DNA from: Porticoccus sp047635255
Lineage (GTDB): Bacteria; Pseudomonadota; Gammaproteobacteria; Pseudomonadales; Porticoccaceae
Length of the DNA: 9,951 bases
Assembly (NCBI GenBank): GCA_047635255.1
Contig: JBLIIR010000044.1
Span: 1 to 9,951 of the forward strand
Direction: 5' to 3'
The notes under the pieces: model-generated
What the model was told of the DNA's origin: nothing
Database searches by the model: none
The model's input: the letters and a program-made list of their open reading frames with translations, nothing else
Translations under genes and position numbers: made by a program
Part shown: piece by piece, positions 1 through 6,032 of the stretch
Position numbering within the stretch: position 1 is the stretch's first letter
Layout: each line of letters starts with the position of its first letter

Positions 1-17
1 AGGTTTTCCACAGTCAT
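1..17 (-). CDS. Possible 5' end of a leftward gene, perhaps dnaA (partial)
   Basis: Reading leftward on the minus strand, an ATG at 17-15 opens a frame that continues off the window edge with the residues M-T-V-E-N. An AAGAAG stretch about 8 bases upstream of the ATG could serve as a ribosome binding site. Pseudomonas-type DnaA proteins begin with a similar M-S-V-E-L-W, and the DnaA-box cluster just upstream is what one expects in front of dnaA, so dnaA is a reasonable guess. Only five codons are visible, so this is inference from position plus a very short match. The box-like 9-mer at 4-12 would lie inside these codons and may be coincidental. Confidence 0.3.
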
Positions 18-40
18 ATCAGTTACTTCTTTATGACTTT

Positions 41-142
41 TTAAAAAATGACCTAAGTTATTGATATTAGAATTTAATTTTATAAGTTATTGTTTTTATT
101 AAATATTTTTAGTTGATTAAAAAATGACCAATTTAACTTAGG
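41..142. repeat. 13-bp direct repeat and 9-bp inverted repeat flanking the AT-rich block
   Basis: TTAAAAAATGACC occurs at 41-53 and again, identically, at 117-129, offset by 76 bp. CCTAAGTTA at 52-60 has its exact reverse complement TAACTTAGG at 134-142. The repeats therefore bracket the A+T block from 61 to 116. The 13-mer length recalls the repeated 13-mers of enterobacterial unwinding elements, but the sequence differs, so a shared role is inference only. Confidence 0.55.
54..66 (-). promoter_or_regulatory. Consensus IHF-binding site
   Basis: TAAGTTATTGATA matches YAANNNNTTGATW, the reverse complement of the IHF consensus WATCAANNNNTTR, at every fixed position. It sits at the left edge of the most AT-rich block. 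E. coli oriC also has an IHF site near its unwinding element, so the placement is suggestive. Chance matches are fairly common in AT-rich DNA. Confidence 0.4.
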
Positions 143-180
143 CTCCCAAAGCGAGTGGTCCTTACTGAGTTTTATTAAGG

Positions 181-215
181 TAATCCACAAAGTTATCCAC
201 AGATATTGTGGGTAA
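181..215. promoter_or_regulatory. Cluster of three DnaA-box-like 9-mers
   Basis: Three 9-mers close to the DnaA consensus TTATCCACA are packed into 35 bases. TAATCCACA at 181-189 has one mismatch, TTATCCACA at 193-201 is perfect, and TGTGGGTAA at 207-215 is an opposite-strand box with one mismatch. The gaps are 3 and 5 bases. Such spacing suits cooperative DnaA loading. The AT-rich block lies to the left, leaving the boxes between it and rsmJ. Confidence 0.6.
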
Positions 216-398
216 CTTTACGGTATCAAAAAACAATAGATTGTCAATAAAAATTCGATAGTTTCCTCTCCCGGGATTAGCGAATTAACACTAATTTTCT
301 CTCTGTCCTTGTCCCGTGCGCACAGATTGGTTTTTGGGGTGAATATTTGTACTATAAAATATAGTTATATCAGCGATGGTTTTCATGAAAAACATATT

Positions 399-448
399 CT
401 TTGCTCTTTGCTCTTTGCTCTTTGCTCTTTGCTCTTTGCTCTTTGCTC
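399..448. repeat. Heptanucleotide tandem repeat (CTTTGCT) x7
   Basis: Seven perfect copies of CTTTGCT run from 399 to 447, with the first base of an eighth at 448, giving 50 bp of repeat with no mismatch. The array ends about 32 bases before the first possible rsmJ start codon. A 7-bp unit shifts the reading frame with each copy gained or lost, and it changes leader length and spacing without altering the RsmJ protein if translation starts downstream. Perfect identity suggests recent slippage. An open frame from 309 to 500 crosses the array, but it has no recognisable product or ribosome binding site and I do not call it a gene. Confidence 0.95.
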
Positions 449-480
449 GTTACAGGTAAATAAAATTACAGCACTTCAAA

Positions 481-1305
481 ATGAACTATTTTATGAATAA
501 AAGTTGTATGCCCTTGTGCGTAACATTTTTGGATGGACTCGAATCTTCAGCTTGTGTAATTGCTGCAGACCTTAGCTTGCCTGTCTTGGAATACAAAAAA
601 ATCGATAAGATGAAGGATGGGACGATTCTAGTTCTAAGCCATCTTGGTTTAGCTATACAGAGGTTAGGTAAAAATTCCCCCGGGCCTGTACGCTGTGATT
701 TCGTTCACGGCACAGCAAATCACCGTCGTTTGTATGGGGGAGGCAAAAATCAAGATATCGCAAAAGCTGTAGGGGTATCAAATGGCGGGTACAAGCCGTT
801 TGTGGTAGACCTAACTGCTGGCTTAGGTGGTGACGGTTTTGTTTTAGCTTCATTGGGGGCAAAAATGTTAATGATTGAGCGAAATCCGGTAGTCTCGGCT
901 TTGCTCTATGATGGACTTGCTAGGGCAAGAAGAGAGGCAACAAATACAGGGGCTGATCTGGAGAAGATATTGAAACGTATTTCTCTGGTGCATGGAGATG
1001 CGGATTTTTACCTAAGGGGTCTCGAAGAAACATCGAGGCCTGATGTTGTTTACCTTGATCCCATGTTTCCATGTAGAGAAAAATCAAGCAAAGTAAAAAA
1101 AGAAATGCAACTACTGCACCAGTTACTGGGCTCAGATGACGATGGATCCAGCCTCCTTTCTTTGGCAAAAGAAAAGGCAAGATACCGCGTTGTGGTGAAA
1201 AGACCAGTCTATGCACCATTTTTGGCAGACCAGCAACCCGGGTATTCCCTGAAAGGAAAATCAACTAGATTTGATATTTATCCGCTAAAAAAATTACCTA
1301 GTTGA
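481..1305 (+). CDS. rsmJ: 16S rRNA (guanine-1516-N2)-methyltransferase RsmJ
   Basis: RsmJ uses S-adenosylmethionine to methylate N2 of G1516 in 16S rRNA of the small ribosomal subunit; it is cytoplasmic. The family is recognised from the substrate-side motif HRRLYGGG (residues 81-88), the SAM-binding stretch VVDLTAGLGGDGFVLASLG (108-126), IERNPVVSALLYDGLARA (132-149), the catalytic-type motif VYLDPMFP (190-197) followed by KSSKVKKEM, and the C-terminal VVVKRP (237-242) and RFDIYPL. The longest frame gives 274 residues, against about 250 in E. coli. ATG codons at 481, 493 and 508 are all possible. The 508 start aligns best with the E. coli N-terminus, but none has a clear ribosome binding site. 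It is the only complete + strand gene here and converges on dapE with 35 bp between them. A perfect heptamer array sits in its leader. Function is secure; the exact start is not. Confidence 0.95.
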   Translation: MNYFMNKSCMPLCVTFLDGLESSACVIAADLSLPVLEYKKIDKMKDGTILVLSHLGLAIQRLGKNSPGPVRCDFVHGTANHRRLYGGGKNQDIAKAVGVSNGGYKPFVVDLTAGLGGDGFVLASLGAKMLMIERNPVVSALLYDGLARARREATNTGADLEKILKRISLVHGDADFYLRGLEETSRPDVVYLDPMFPCREKSSKVKKEMQLLHQLLGSDDDGSSLLSLAKEKARYRVVVKRPVYAPFLADQQPGYSLKGKSTRFDIYPLKKLPS

Positions 1306-1340
1306 AAAAAATACCCATTTTAGACGACTGATTTTTGGTT

Positions 1341-2489
1341 CTAAGCAAGTAGTTTTTCAAGAATTCTTTGGTAGATTTCACTCAGACAGTCAAGACCCTT
1401 GACGCTCGTGCATTCATTAAGCTGATGAATGGTCGCATTGACTGGACCCAACTCAACAACTTGGCTTCCATGGGGTGCAATGAAGCGACCATCTGATGTC
1501 CCTCCTGCAGTCGATAGTTTAGTTTTTATACCAGCCACCTCCAGAATGCTTTCCATTGTTGATTCTATCAGAGGGCCTCTGGAGGTAAGGAATGGTTCTC
1601 CGCTCAGCACCCATGATATTTTATAGTTGAGATTGTGTTTATCTAAGATTTCTTCTGTTCGGGCTTTAATTTCTTTTTCTGTAATCTCAGTCGAATATCG
1701 AAAATTAAACAATACTTTAGCTTTTTCTGGGATTACATTAGTGGCTCCTGTGCCACTTTGGATATTAGATATTTGAAAACTTGTAGCCGGAAAAAATTCA
1801 TTTCCTTTATCCCAGCATTCAGCCACTAGATCAGACAATGCTGGTGAAATATTATGAATGGGGTTGTCCGCTAACTGGGGATAGGCAACATGCCCTTGAA
1901 CGCCTTTGATAGTTAGCTCTGCACCCAATGATCCCCTGCGACCATTTTTGATCACATCGCCAACGATTTCTGTACTTGAGGGTTCGCCGACCAAGCACCA
2001 TTCAGGAATTTGGTTGGATTGCTGTAGCCACTCAATGACTTTTACTGTTCCGTTTGTAGCTGGCCCCTCTTCATCGCTAGTGATAAGAAAAGCAATTTTT
2101 CCTGGATGATCTGGGTAGATTAACACAAACCTTTCTGCCGCAGTGACCATTGCTGCTAGAGAGCCCTTCATGTCGGCAGTACCTCGCCCATAAAGCAGAC
2201 CCCCTTCTATTAGAGGTTTGAATGGAGGGCGAGCCCAGCTTTTCACATCACCGATTGGAACGACATCTGTATGACCAGCAAAACAAAATGTGGGCCCCGT
2301 TGTTCCATGCACTGCCCAGAAGTTTCTTACATCGCCGCTAGGGAGGTTCTGGATATTGAAGCCGGCAGATTTAAGGCGACCAATCATTAGGTCTTGGCAT
2401 CCAGCGTCATTTGGTGTGACAGATTCACACTTTATTAACTCGCAAGCCAATTGCAGTGTTGTGGAAAGTTTTGGTAGAGCGGTATCCAT
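1341..2489 (-). CDS. dapE: Succinyl-diaminopimelate desuccinylase DapE
   Basis: DapE is a di-zinc M20-family hydrolase that removes succinate from N-succinyl-LL-2,6-diaminopimelate, giving LL-diaminopimelate for lysine and peptidoglycan synthesis. The 382 residues compare with 375 in E. coli. Counting from the chosen start, the metal and catalytic residues of the family are all present: H73 and D75 in AGHTDVVP, D106 in GRGTADMKG, E140 (general base) and E141 in SDEEGPA, E169 in VGEPSS, and H355 in ATIHQLNE. These sit exactly six positions after the Haemophilus numbering. The ATG at 2489 was chosen over an in-frame upstream start at 2558, because the latter would extend into dapD. AAAGG overlapping the dapD stop lies about ten bases before this ATG. 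It is the last gene of yffB-dapD-dapE, 11 bp after dapD, so the two are probably translationally linked. Confidence 0.98.
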   Translation of the reverse strand: MDTALPKLSTTLQLACELIKCESVTPNDAGCQDLMIGRLKSAGFNIQNLPSGDVRNFWAVHGTTGPTFCFAGHTDVVPIGDVKSWARPPFKPLIEGGLLYGRGTADMKGSLAAMVTAAERFVLIYPDHPGKIAFLITSDEEGPATNGTVKVIEWLQQSNQIPEWCLVGEPSSTEIVGDVIKNGRRGSLGAELTIKGVQGHVAYPQLADNPIHNISPALSDLVAECWDKGNEFFPATSFQISNIQSGTGATNVIPEKAKVLFNFRYSTEITEKEIKARTEEILDKHNLNYKISWVLSGEPFLTSRGPLIESTMESILEVAGIKTKLSTAGGTSDGRFIAPHGSQVVELGPVNATIHQLNECTSVKGLDCLSEIYQRILEKLLA

Positions 2490-2500
2490 GTATTTAGCCT

Positions 2501-3535
2501 TTAATTTGAAGAATGCAAAGCTTCGTTTAATTCTACAGCTGAATGATTGGTCAGACATTCGACTGCACCTGTTTCAGAATTACGTCTAAACAGAAGATCA
2601 TTTTTACCAGCCAAGTTGCGAGCTTTGGTTTGAGTCACAATCTTCCCGCAATCATCCAGCAAGCTGACTTTTGTACCCGCGGTGATGTATAGGCCTGCTT
2701 CAATAGTACAACGATCCCCCAAAGGGATGCCTAGCCCAGAGTTAGCGCCTAACAGACATTGGCTGCCTATAGTGATAATGATTTGTCCGCCGCCAGATAG
2801 GGTTCCCATGGTTGAGCTCCCGCCACCTAAGTCAGAACCTTGTTTTACAAACACCCCCTGTGAGATGCGCCCTTCAATCATGCTTGTATTTTCCGTTCCA
2901 GCATTAAAGTTTACAAAACCCTCATGCATAATGGTGGTTCCTTCCCCAATATAAGCCCCCAAGCGAACTCTTGCTGTATCAGCAATTCGGACTCCTGATG
3001 GCACTATGTAGTCAACCATCTTGGGAAATTTATCTATACTTGTAACTGATAAATTGGAATTTCTCAGACGAGAGGCTAGCTGACGCTCGGCAAGCTCGTT
3101 AACATCGATAGCACCCTCATTTGTCCATGCAACATTTGGAAGGACTCCAAATATTCCAATAAGATTTATATTGTTTGGTTTGACAAGCCTGTGTGAAAGA
3201 AGATGAAGCTTTAAATATCCTTCTGGCACCGAAACCACAGGACTGTCAGTTTCTAATATGGTTGCTATGGCTGGCCTCTCAGTATTTTTTAATTGGTTTG
3301 CAATTGAGGCAAGGTTAGATTTTTTTGTATCTAGAAATGCATTAGAAAGCTTCTCTAGCAGAGCCTTATTTAAAGGTATATCACGGTTTCCGCCGGCGTA
3401 TCCTAGTGTTGTTTTTAGTATTTTCACCAAAGATTCGTCAGGGTTTAATTGGGGTTCTGGGTAAAAGACTTCCAGCCATGTACTACTTTTATTCTGAGTG
3501 CCAATACCCAGACCAAAACTAAAGATTGTTGTCAT
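2501..3535 (-). CDS. dapD: Tetrahydrodipicolinate N-succinyltransferase DapD (long Pseudomonas type)
   Basis: DapD transfers succinate from succinyl-CoA to tetrahydrodipicolinate, opening the succinylase branch of diaminopimelate and lysine synthesis. The product has 344 residues, the length of the Pseudomonas aeruginosa type and clearly longer than the roughly 274-residue E. coli form. An N-terminal domain (about 1-175) including LGIGTQN (9-15) and NVAWTNEGAI (134-143) precedes a left-handed beta-helix of hexapeptide-like repeats (about 178-300), with HEGFVNFNAGT (204-214), GGGSSTMGTLSGGG (237-250) and GANSGLGIPLGD (263-274). Active enzymes of this fold are trimers. A GGGAAG ribosome binding site lies seven bases before the ATG. 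It is the middle gene of yffB-dapD-dapE, 40 bp after yffB. Nothing looks degraded. Confidence 0.97.
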   Translation of the reverse strand: MTTIFSFGLGIGTQNKSSTWLEVFYPEPQLNPDESLVKILKTTLGYAGGNRDIPLNKALLEKLSNAFLDTKKSNLASIANQLKNTERPAIATILETDSPVVSVPEGYLKLHLLSHRLVKPNNINLIGIFGVLPNVAWTNEGAIDVNELAERQLASRLRNSNLSVTSIDKFPKMVDYIVPSGVRIADTARVRLGAYIGEGTTIMHEGFVNFNAGTENTSMIEGRISQGVFVKQGSDLGGGSSTMGTLSGGGQIIITIGSQCLLGANSGLGIPLGDRCTIEAGLYITAGTKVSLLDDCGKIVTQTKARNLAGKNDLLFRRNSETGAVECLTNHSAVELNEALHSSN

Positions 3536-3574
3536 TGTTATACTTCCCGAATGAAAATTATTAAATAAACTACG

Positions 3575-3934
3575 TTAAGGTTGGTGAGCAAAAATTGCCT
3601 TGTATTGACCTAATGTAAATCCAACATGGATAGCGCCATCTACATCCAATATAGGCCTCTTAATCATTGTTGGCTGCTCCAGCAGTAATTGTATGATGTT
3701 GAGCCCAGAAACTTTTTTTTGAGTCTCCATAGGAAGCTTTCTCCATGTGGTTCCTCTTTTATTAAGAACAACTTCATATCCAGCTGCAAGCACCCATTTT
3801 TCTAGTGTAGCTTTGGTCAGCGTACCGTCTCGCAAGTCATGAAACTGGTGATGTATGTTGTTCTGGTTGAGCCATTTAGTCGCTTTACGTATCGTGTCAC
3901 AGTTTTTTATGCCGTACATCGTAATTTTGTGCAT
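3575..3934 (-). CDS. yffB: YffB, ArsC/Spx-family thioredoxin-fold protein
   Basis: This is a 119-residue member of the arsenate reductase-like (ArsC/Spx/YffB) family with a thioredoxin-type fold. Its physiological role is not established; glutathione-dependent thiol chemistry has been proposed for relatives. It opens with MYGIKNCDTIRKATKWL (6-22), which carries the single N-terminal cysteine C12. NKRGTTWRKL (58-67) and IKRPILDVDG (91-100, with the conserved arginine R93) follow, and the length matches E. coli YffB (about 118). The ATG at 3934 was chosen over an in-frame start at 4015. The N-terminus then aligns with YffB, and the upstream start would lie ahead of a strong promoter at 3977-4006. 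No good ribosome binding site is seen. It leads the yffB-dapD-dapE unit; in E. coli yffB also lies directly before dapE, so the link to dap genes recurs. Confidence 0.93.
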   Translation of the reverse strand: MHKITMYGIKNCDTIRKATKWLNQNNIHHQFHDLRDGTLTKATLEKWVLAAGYEVVLNKRGTTWRKLPMETQKKVSGLNIIQLLLEQPTMIKRPILDVDGAIHVGFTLGQYKAIFAHQP

Positions 3935-3976
3935 ATTTTTATCAAAATACAGTAATGAAATTTTTGTTGATTCGAA

Positions 3977-4006
3977 ATTATAGAGGGATAGTTCGGTAGT
4001 TGCCAA
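3977..4006 (-). promoter_or_regulatory. Sigma-70 promoter for yffB-dapD-dapE
   Basis: On the minus strand a TTGGCA -35 box (4006-4001; five of six consensus bases) is followed by an 18-bp spacer and a perfect TATAAT -10 box (3982-3977). Transcription would start near 3970, leaving a leader of about 35 bases before the yffB ATG at 3934. Very A/T-rich DNA upstream (4018-4050) could act as an UP element. This promoter separates the yffB-dapD-dapE unit from nth. Confidence 0.75.
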
Positions 4007-4017
4007 AAAACACACCT

Positions 4018-4049
4018 AATTATTTTTAATAATTTTTTTAATTAAAAAA
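4018..4049. repeat. Two adjoining A/T-only inverted repeats upstream of the yffB promoter
   Basis: AATTATT-TTT-AATAATT (4018-4034) is a perfect 7-bp inverted repeat. It overlaps the perfect 16-bp palindrome TTTTTTAATTAAAAAA (4034-4049). Both lie between the nth stop codon and the yffB promoter. They could be a weak terminator for nth, an UP element, or a bent-DNA protein site. With A/T pairs only, a stable RNA hairpin is unlikely. Confidence 0.6.
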
Positions 4050-4096
4050 TGAAAATTGTAATTAAGAGTCAGGAGGAGTTGGGAGTGATTGCAATA

Positions 4097-4750
4097 TCAA
4101 GATTTTTGGGTTCTCAAAGGCTTCTGTCTGTTTGGATACAAAGTTGTACAGATTTCACAAATTGTACCGTCGCAGCTCCAAGCGGAACAAAATTCACGAC
4201 CAAAGTAAATAAATTGCAGGTGAAGGGTGCTCCAACTTTTTTTGGGGAATAAAAATTTTAAATCTTTCTCTGTTTGGATGACACTTTTCCCATTGGTGAA
4301 ACCCCATCTCTGAGCCAAACGATGAATATGAGTATCAACTGCAAATGCAGGATGACCAAAACCTTGCGAGATAACAACGCTAGCTGTCTTGTGGCCAACT
4401 CCAGGCAGACTTTCAAGCGCTTTAATATCTTCTGGTACCACACCATTAAACTTCTCAACGAGGATACTTGACAGTCCAGAAATAGCTTTGGATTTTTGTG
4501 GGGCTAGACCGCAGGGACGAATGATGTCATATATGTCTTTTATTGGAAGGGCGGACATATCCCTTGGGTTGCTCGCTTTCTTGAATAATGCAGGGGTAAT
4601 TTGATTAACTCGAGAATCGGTGCATTGTGCAGACAGCAGAACTGCAACAAGCAAAGTATAAGTATCCTTGTGCATTAGAGGTATGGGTGGAGAGGGGTAA
4701 AGTTTATTCAGTCTGTGGAGGACATAGCTTGCCCTTTGTTTTTTTAGCAT
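4097..4750 (-). CDS. nth: Endonuclease III (DNA glycosylase/AP lyase) Nth
   Basis: Nth is the base-excision repair enzyme that removes oxidised pyrimidines and cleaves the abasic site. The 217 residues (211 in E. coli) show LLSAQCTDSRVNQ (38-50), the helix-hairpin-helix LPGVGHKTA (115-123) with catalytic lysine K121, and VDTHIHRLAQRWG (138-150) with catalytic aspartate D139, both one position after the E. coli numbering. The C-terminal iron-sulfur loop is unusual. The family pattern is C-x6-C-x2-C-x5-C. Here cysteines fall at 188, 193, 198 and 201 (C-x4-C-x4-C-x2-C), and the expected last cysteine is N207. Four cysteines remain, so a cluster may still form. The ATG is 8 bp after the dapC stop with no evident ribosome binding site, so translation may be coupled to dapC. 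nth is not usually found inside this dap/glnD neighbourhood. Confidence 0.97.
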   Translation of the reverse strand: MLKKQRASYVLHRLNKLYPSPPIPLMHKDTYTLLVAVLLSAQCTDSRVNQITPALFKKASNPRDMSALPIKDIYDIIRPCGLAPQKSKAISGLSSILVEKFNGVVPEDIKALESLPGVGHKTASVVISQGFGHPAFAVDTHIHRLAQRWGFTNGKSVIQTEKDLKFLFPKKSWSTLHLQFIYFGREFCSAWSCDGTICEICTTLYPNRQKPLRTQKS

Positions 4751-4758
4751 AGTTTAGT

Positions 4759-5964
4759 TTAACTGGAAGATGTAATAAGTTGTTTGACTCTTTCTGCCGC
4801 TTCTCGGCACTCTTCTACAGTGGCCACTAAGGCCATTCTTATGTAATTTTCTCCAGGGTTGCTGTTATTTGAGAGTCTCCCAAGATAACGACCAGGCAAT
4901 ACAGTGACATTTTGCTGAGAAAATAATTCTCTAGAAAAAAATTCATCGTTACCTACTCCTGCAGGAAGAATGTTGACCCAAAGATAAAATCCTGCATCCG
5001 GCATGTTTAATGGTAAAGAATCCCCTAGAATCTGTTGAAATATTTGGAATTTTTGGCGATATTTATCTCGGTTCTTTTTTACATGCACTTCATCGTTCCA
5101 AGCAGCGATGCTGGCTGATTGAGTGATAAGAGGCATAGCGCATCCGTGATATGTCCGGTAGCGCAAAAACGATGCAATAATATTTGCATCTCCTGCAATA
5201 AATCCAGATCTTAGCCCAGGCAAATTAGAGCGTTTTGAGAGGCTGTGAAAAACGACGCAACGAGCATAATCATTGCGTTGCATTTTGGCGCAAGCTTCTA
5301 GCAAGCCAGTAGGTGGATTATTTTCGTTATAGTATATTTCTGAGTAGCATTCATCGCTTGCGATAATAAAATTATGCCGATCAGCAAGGTTAATTAATTC
5401 TTGCAGAGCAGTCATGCTAAGCACTGCACCACTAGGGTTTCCAGGTGAACAGATATAGATTAGTTGACACGCATCCCAGATTTCAGCTGTGACAGAACTA
5501 AAATCTGTCAAAAACCCTGTTGCTTCGTTACAGTCAAGAAAATGCAATCTTGCCCCAGAAAGGAGTGCGGCCCCCTCATAGATTTGATAAAAAGGATTAG
5601 GGATTAGAATAAGCGGATTATTTTCTCTATCAATAGTGGCTTGAGCAAAGGCAAAAAGAGCCTCTCGAGTTCCATTTGCTGGCAATACCTGTGTATTTGG
5701 ATCTATATCTTTCAACATAAATCGATTTTTTAGCCAATCTGAAATTACCTGCCTAAACTCCAGGGTTCCTTTTGTGCTTGGGTACATTGATAATTTATGC
5801 ATTGAGGCCGCAATTGCTTCTTCAACAAAACTGGGTGGCGAGTGTTTTGGTTCTCCGACTGACAAGGATATATGAGCTAATTCTTTTGGCGGCACAATAT
5901 CAGAAAGCAGTGATGAGAGCCGCTCAAAAGGATACTGGTGAAGCTTATCAAGGTCTCTATTCAT
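4759..5964 (-). CDS. dapC: Succinyldiaminopimelate transaminase DapC
   Basis: This is a fold-type I, PLP-dependent aminotransferase that converts N-succinyl-2-amino-6-ketopimelate to N-succinyl-LL-diaminopimelate with glutamate as amino donor. The 401 residues begin with LHQYPFERL (8-16), typical of the DapC subgroup. The usual cofactor residues are present: N176 in CSPGNPSG (172-179), D204 in ASDECYSEIY (202-211), the Schiff-base lysine K244 in HSLSKRSNLPGLRSG (240-254), and the carboxylate-binding arginine R376 in ENYIRMAL. Sequence alone does not exclude acetylornithine- or alanine-type substrates. However, dapD and dapE lie nearby, and the glnD-dapC order matches Pseudomonas, which makes DapC much the best call. 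It starts 89 bp after glnD across a hairpin, lacks a clear ribosome binding site, and is followed closely by nth. Confidence 0.93.
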   Translation of the reverse strand: MNRDLDKLHQYPFERLSSLLSDIVPPKELAHISLSVGEPKHSPPSFVEEAIAASMHKLSMYPSTKGTLEFRQVISDWLKNRFMLKDIDPNTQVLPANGTREALFAFAQATIDRENNPLILIPNPFYQIYEGAALLSGARLHFLDCNEATGFLTDFSSVTAEIWDACQLIYICSPGNPSGAVLSMTALQELINLADRHNFIIASDECYSEIYYNENNPPTGLLEACAKMQRNDYARCVVFHSLSKRSNLPGLRSGFIAGDANIIASFLRYRTYHGCAMPLITQSASIAAWNDEVHVKKNRDKYRQKFQIFQQILGDSLPLNMPDAGFYLWVNILPAGVGNDEFFSRELFSQQNVTVLPGRYLGRLSNNSNPGENYIRMALVATVEECREAAERVKQLITSSS

Positions 5965-6016
5965 TATTGCTGTATCATAAATTGATGGTGGGTGACTGAT
6001 TTTTCCAAAATAGCCT

Positions 6017-6032
6017 AGTAGTTTTCACTACT
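6017..6032 (-). promoter_or_regulatory. Intergenic RNA hairpin with GAAA tetraloop between glnD and dapC
   Basis: AGTAGT (6017-6022) and ACTACT (6027-6032) form a perfect 6-bp stem. In the minus-strand transcript the loop reads GAAA, a stable GNRA tetraloop. An outer CC/GG pair (6014-6015 with 6036-6037) could extend it across a small internal loop. The T-run that would make it an intrinsic terminator lies on the + strand side (6038-6043), where no gene is transcribed. In the sense direction only a short U-rich stretch follows. It is therefore more likely an mRNA processing or stability element than a terminator. Confidence 0.5.

Larger units (their letters stand above)
1..300. other. Candidate replication origin region (DnaA boxes, AT-rich block, IHF site)
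   Basis: This stretch has no gene I can support beyond the edge fragment. Positions 61-120 contain only six G and no C in 60 bases, as in a DNA-unwinding element. DnaA-box-like 9-mers lie at 4-12 (TTTTCCACA), 181-189 (TAATCCACA), 193-201 (TTATCCACA, perfect) and 207-215 (the reverse complement of TTACCCACA). A perfect match to the IHF consensus lies at 54-66 on the minus strand. A 13-bp direct repeat and a 9-bp inverted repeat frame the AT-rich block. There is no GATC in positions 1-480, so Dam/SeqA-type control of the E. coli kind is not indicated. It could be a functional oriC, or an autoregulatory region upstream of a DnaA-controlled gene. Confidence 0.5.

Noticed and set aside
353..358. 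TATAAA as the -10 box of an rsmJ promoter
   Set aside because: No acceptable -35 hexamer lies 16-18 bases upstream, so I do not call it.
399..448. CRISPR-like array
   Set aside because: The units are seven bases and contiguous with no spacers; it is a simple tandem repeat.
309..500. 63-codon frame crossing the heptamer array, with repeated leucine/phenylalanine/cysteine residues
   Set aside because: It uses a TTG start with no ribosome binding site, its repeats come only from the DNA array, and it overlaps the rsmJ start. Nothing supports translation.
1306..1340. Bidirectional intrinsic terminator between rsmJ and dapE
   Set aside because: There are A and T runs on both sides, but I could find no stem of more than about three pairs ahead of them.
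3935..4015. 27-residue N-terminal extension of YffB
   Set aside because: It would start upstream of the TTGGCA/TATAAT promoter and has no counterpart in E. coli YffB.
4049..4252. 67-codon + strand frame with a good GGAGG nearby (4073-4077)
   Set aside because: The GGAGG is inside the frame rather than before its start, the frame is antisense to the nth C-terminus, and the product is unrecognisable.
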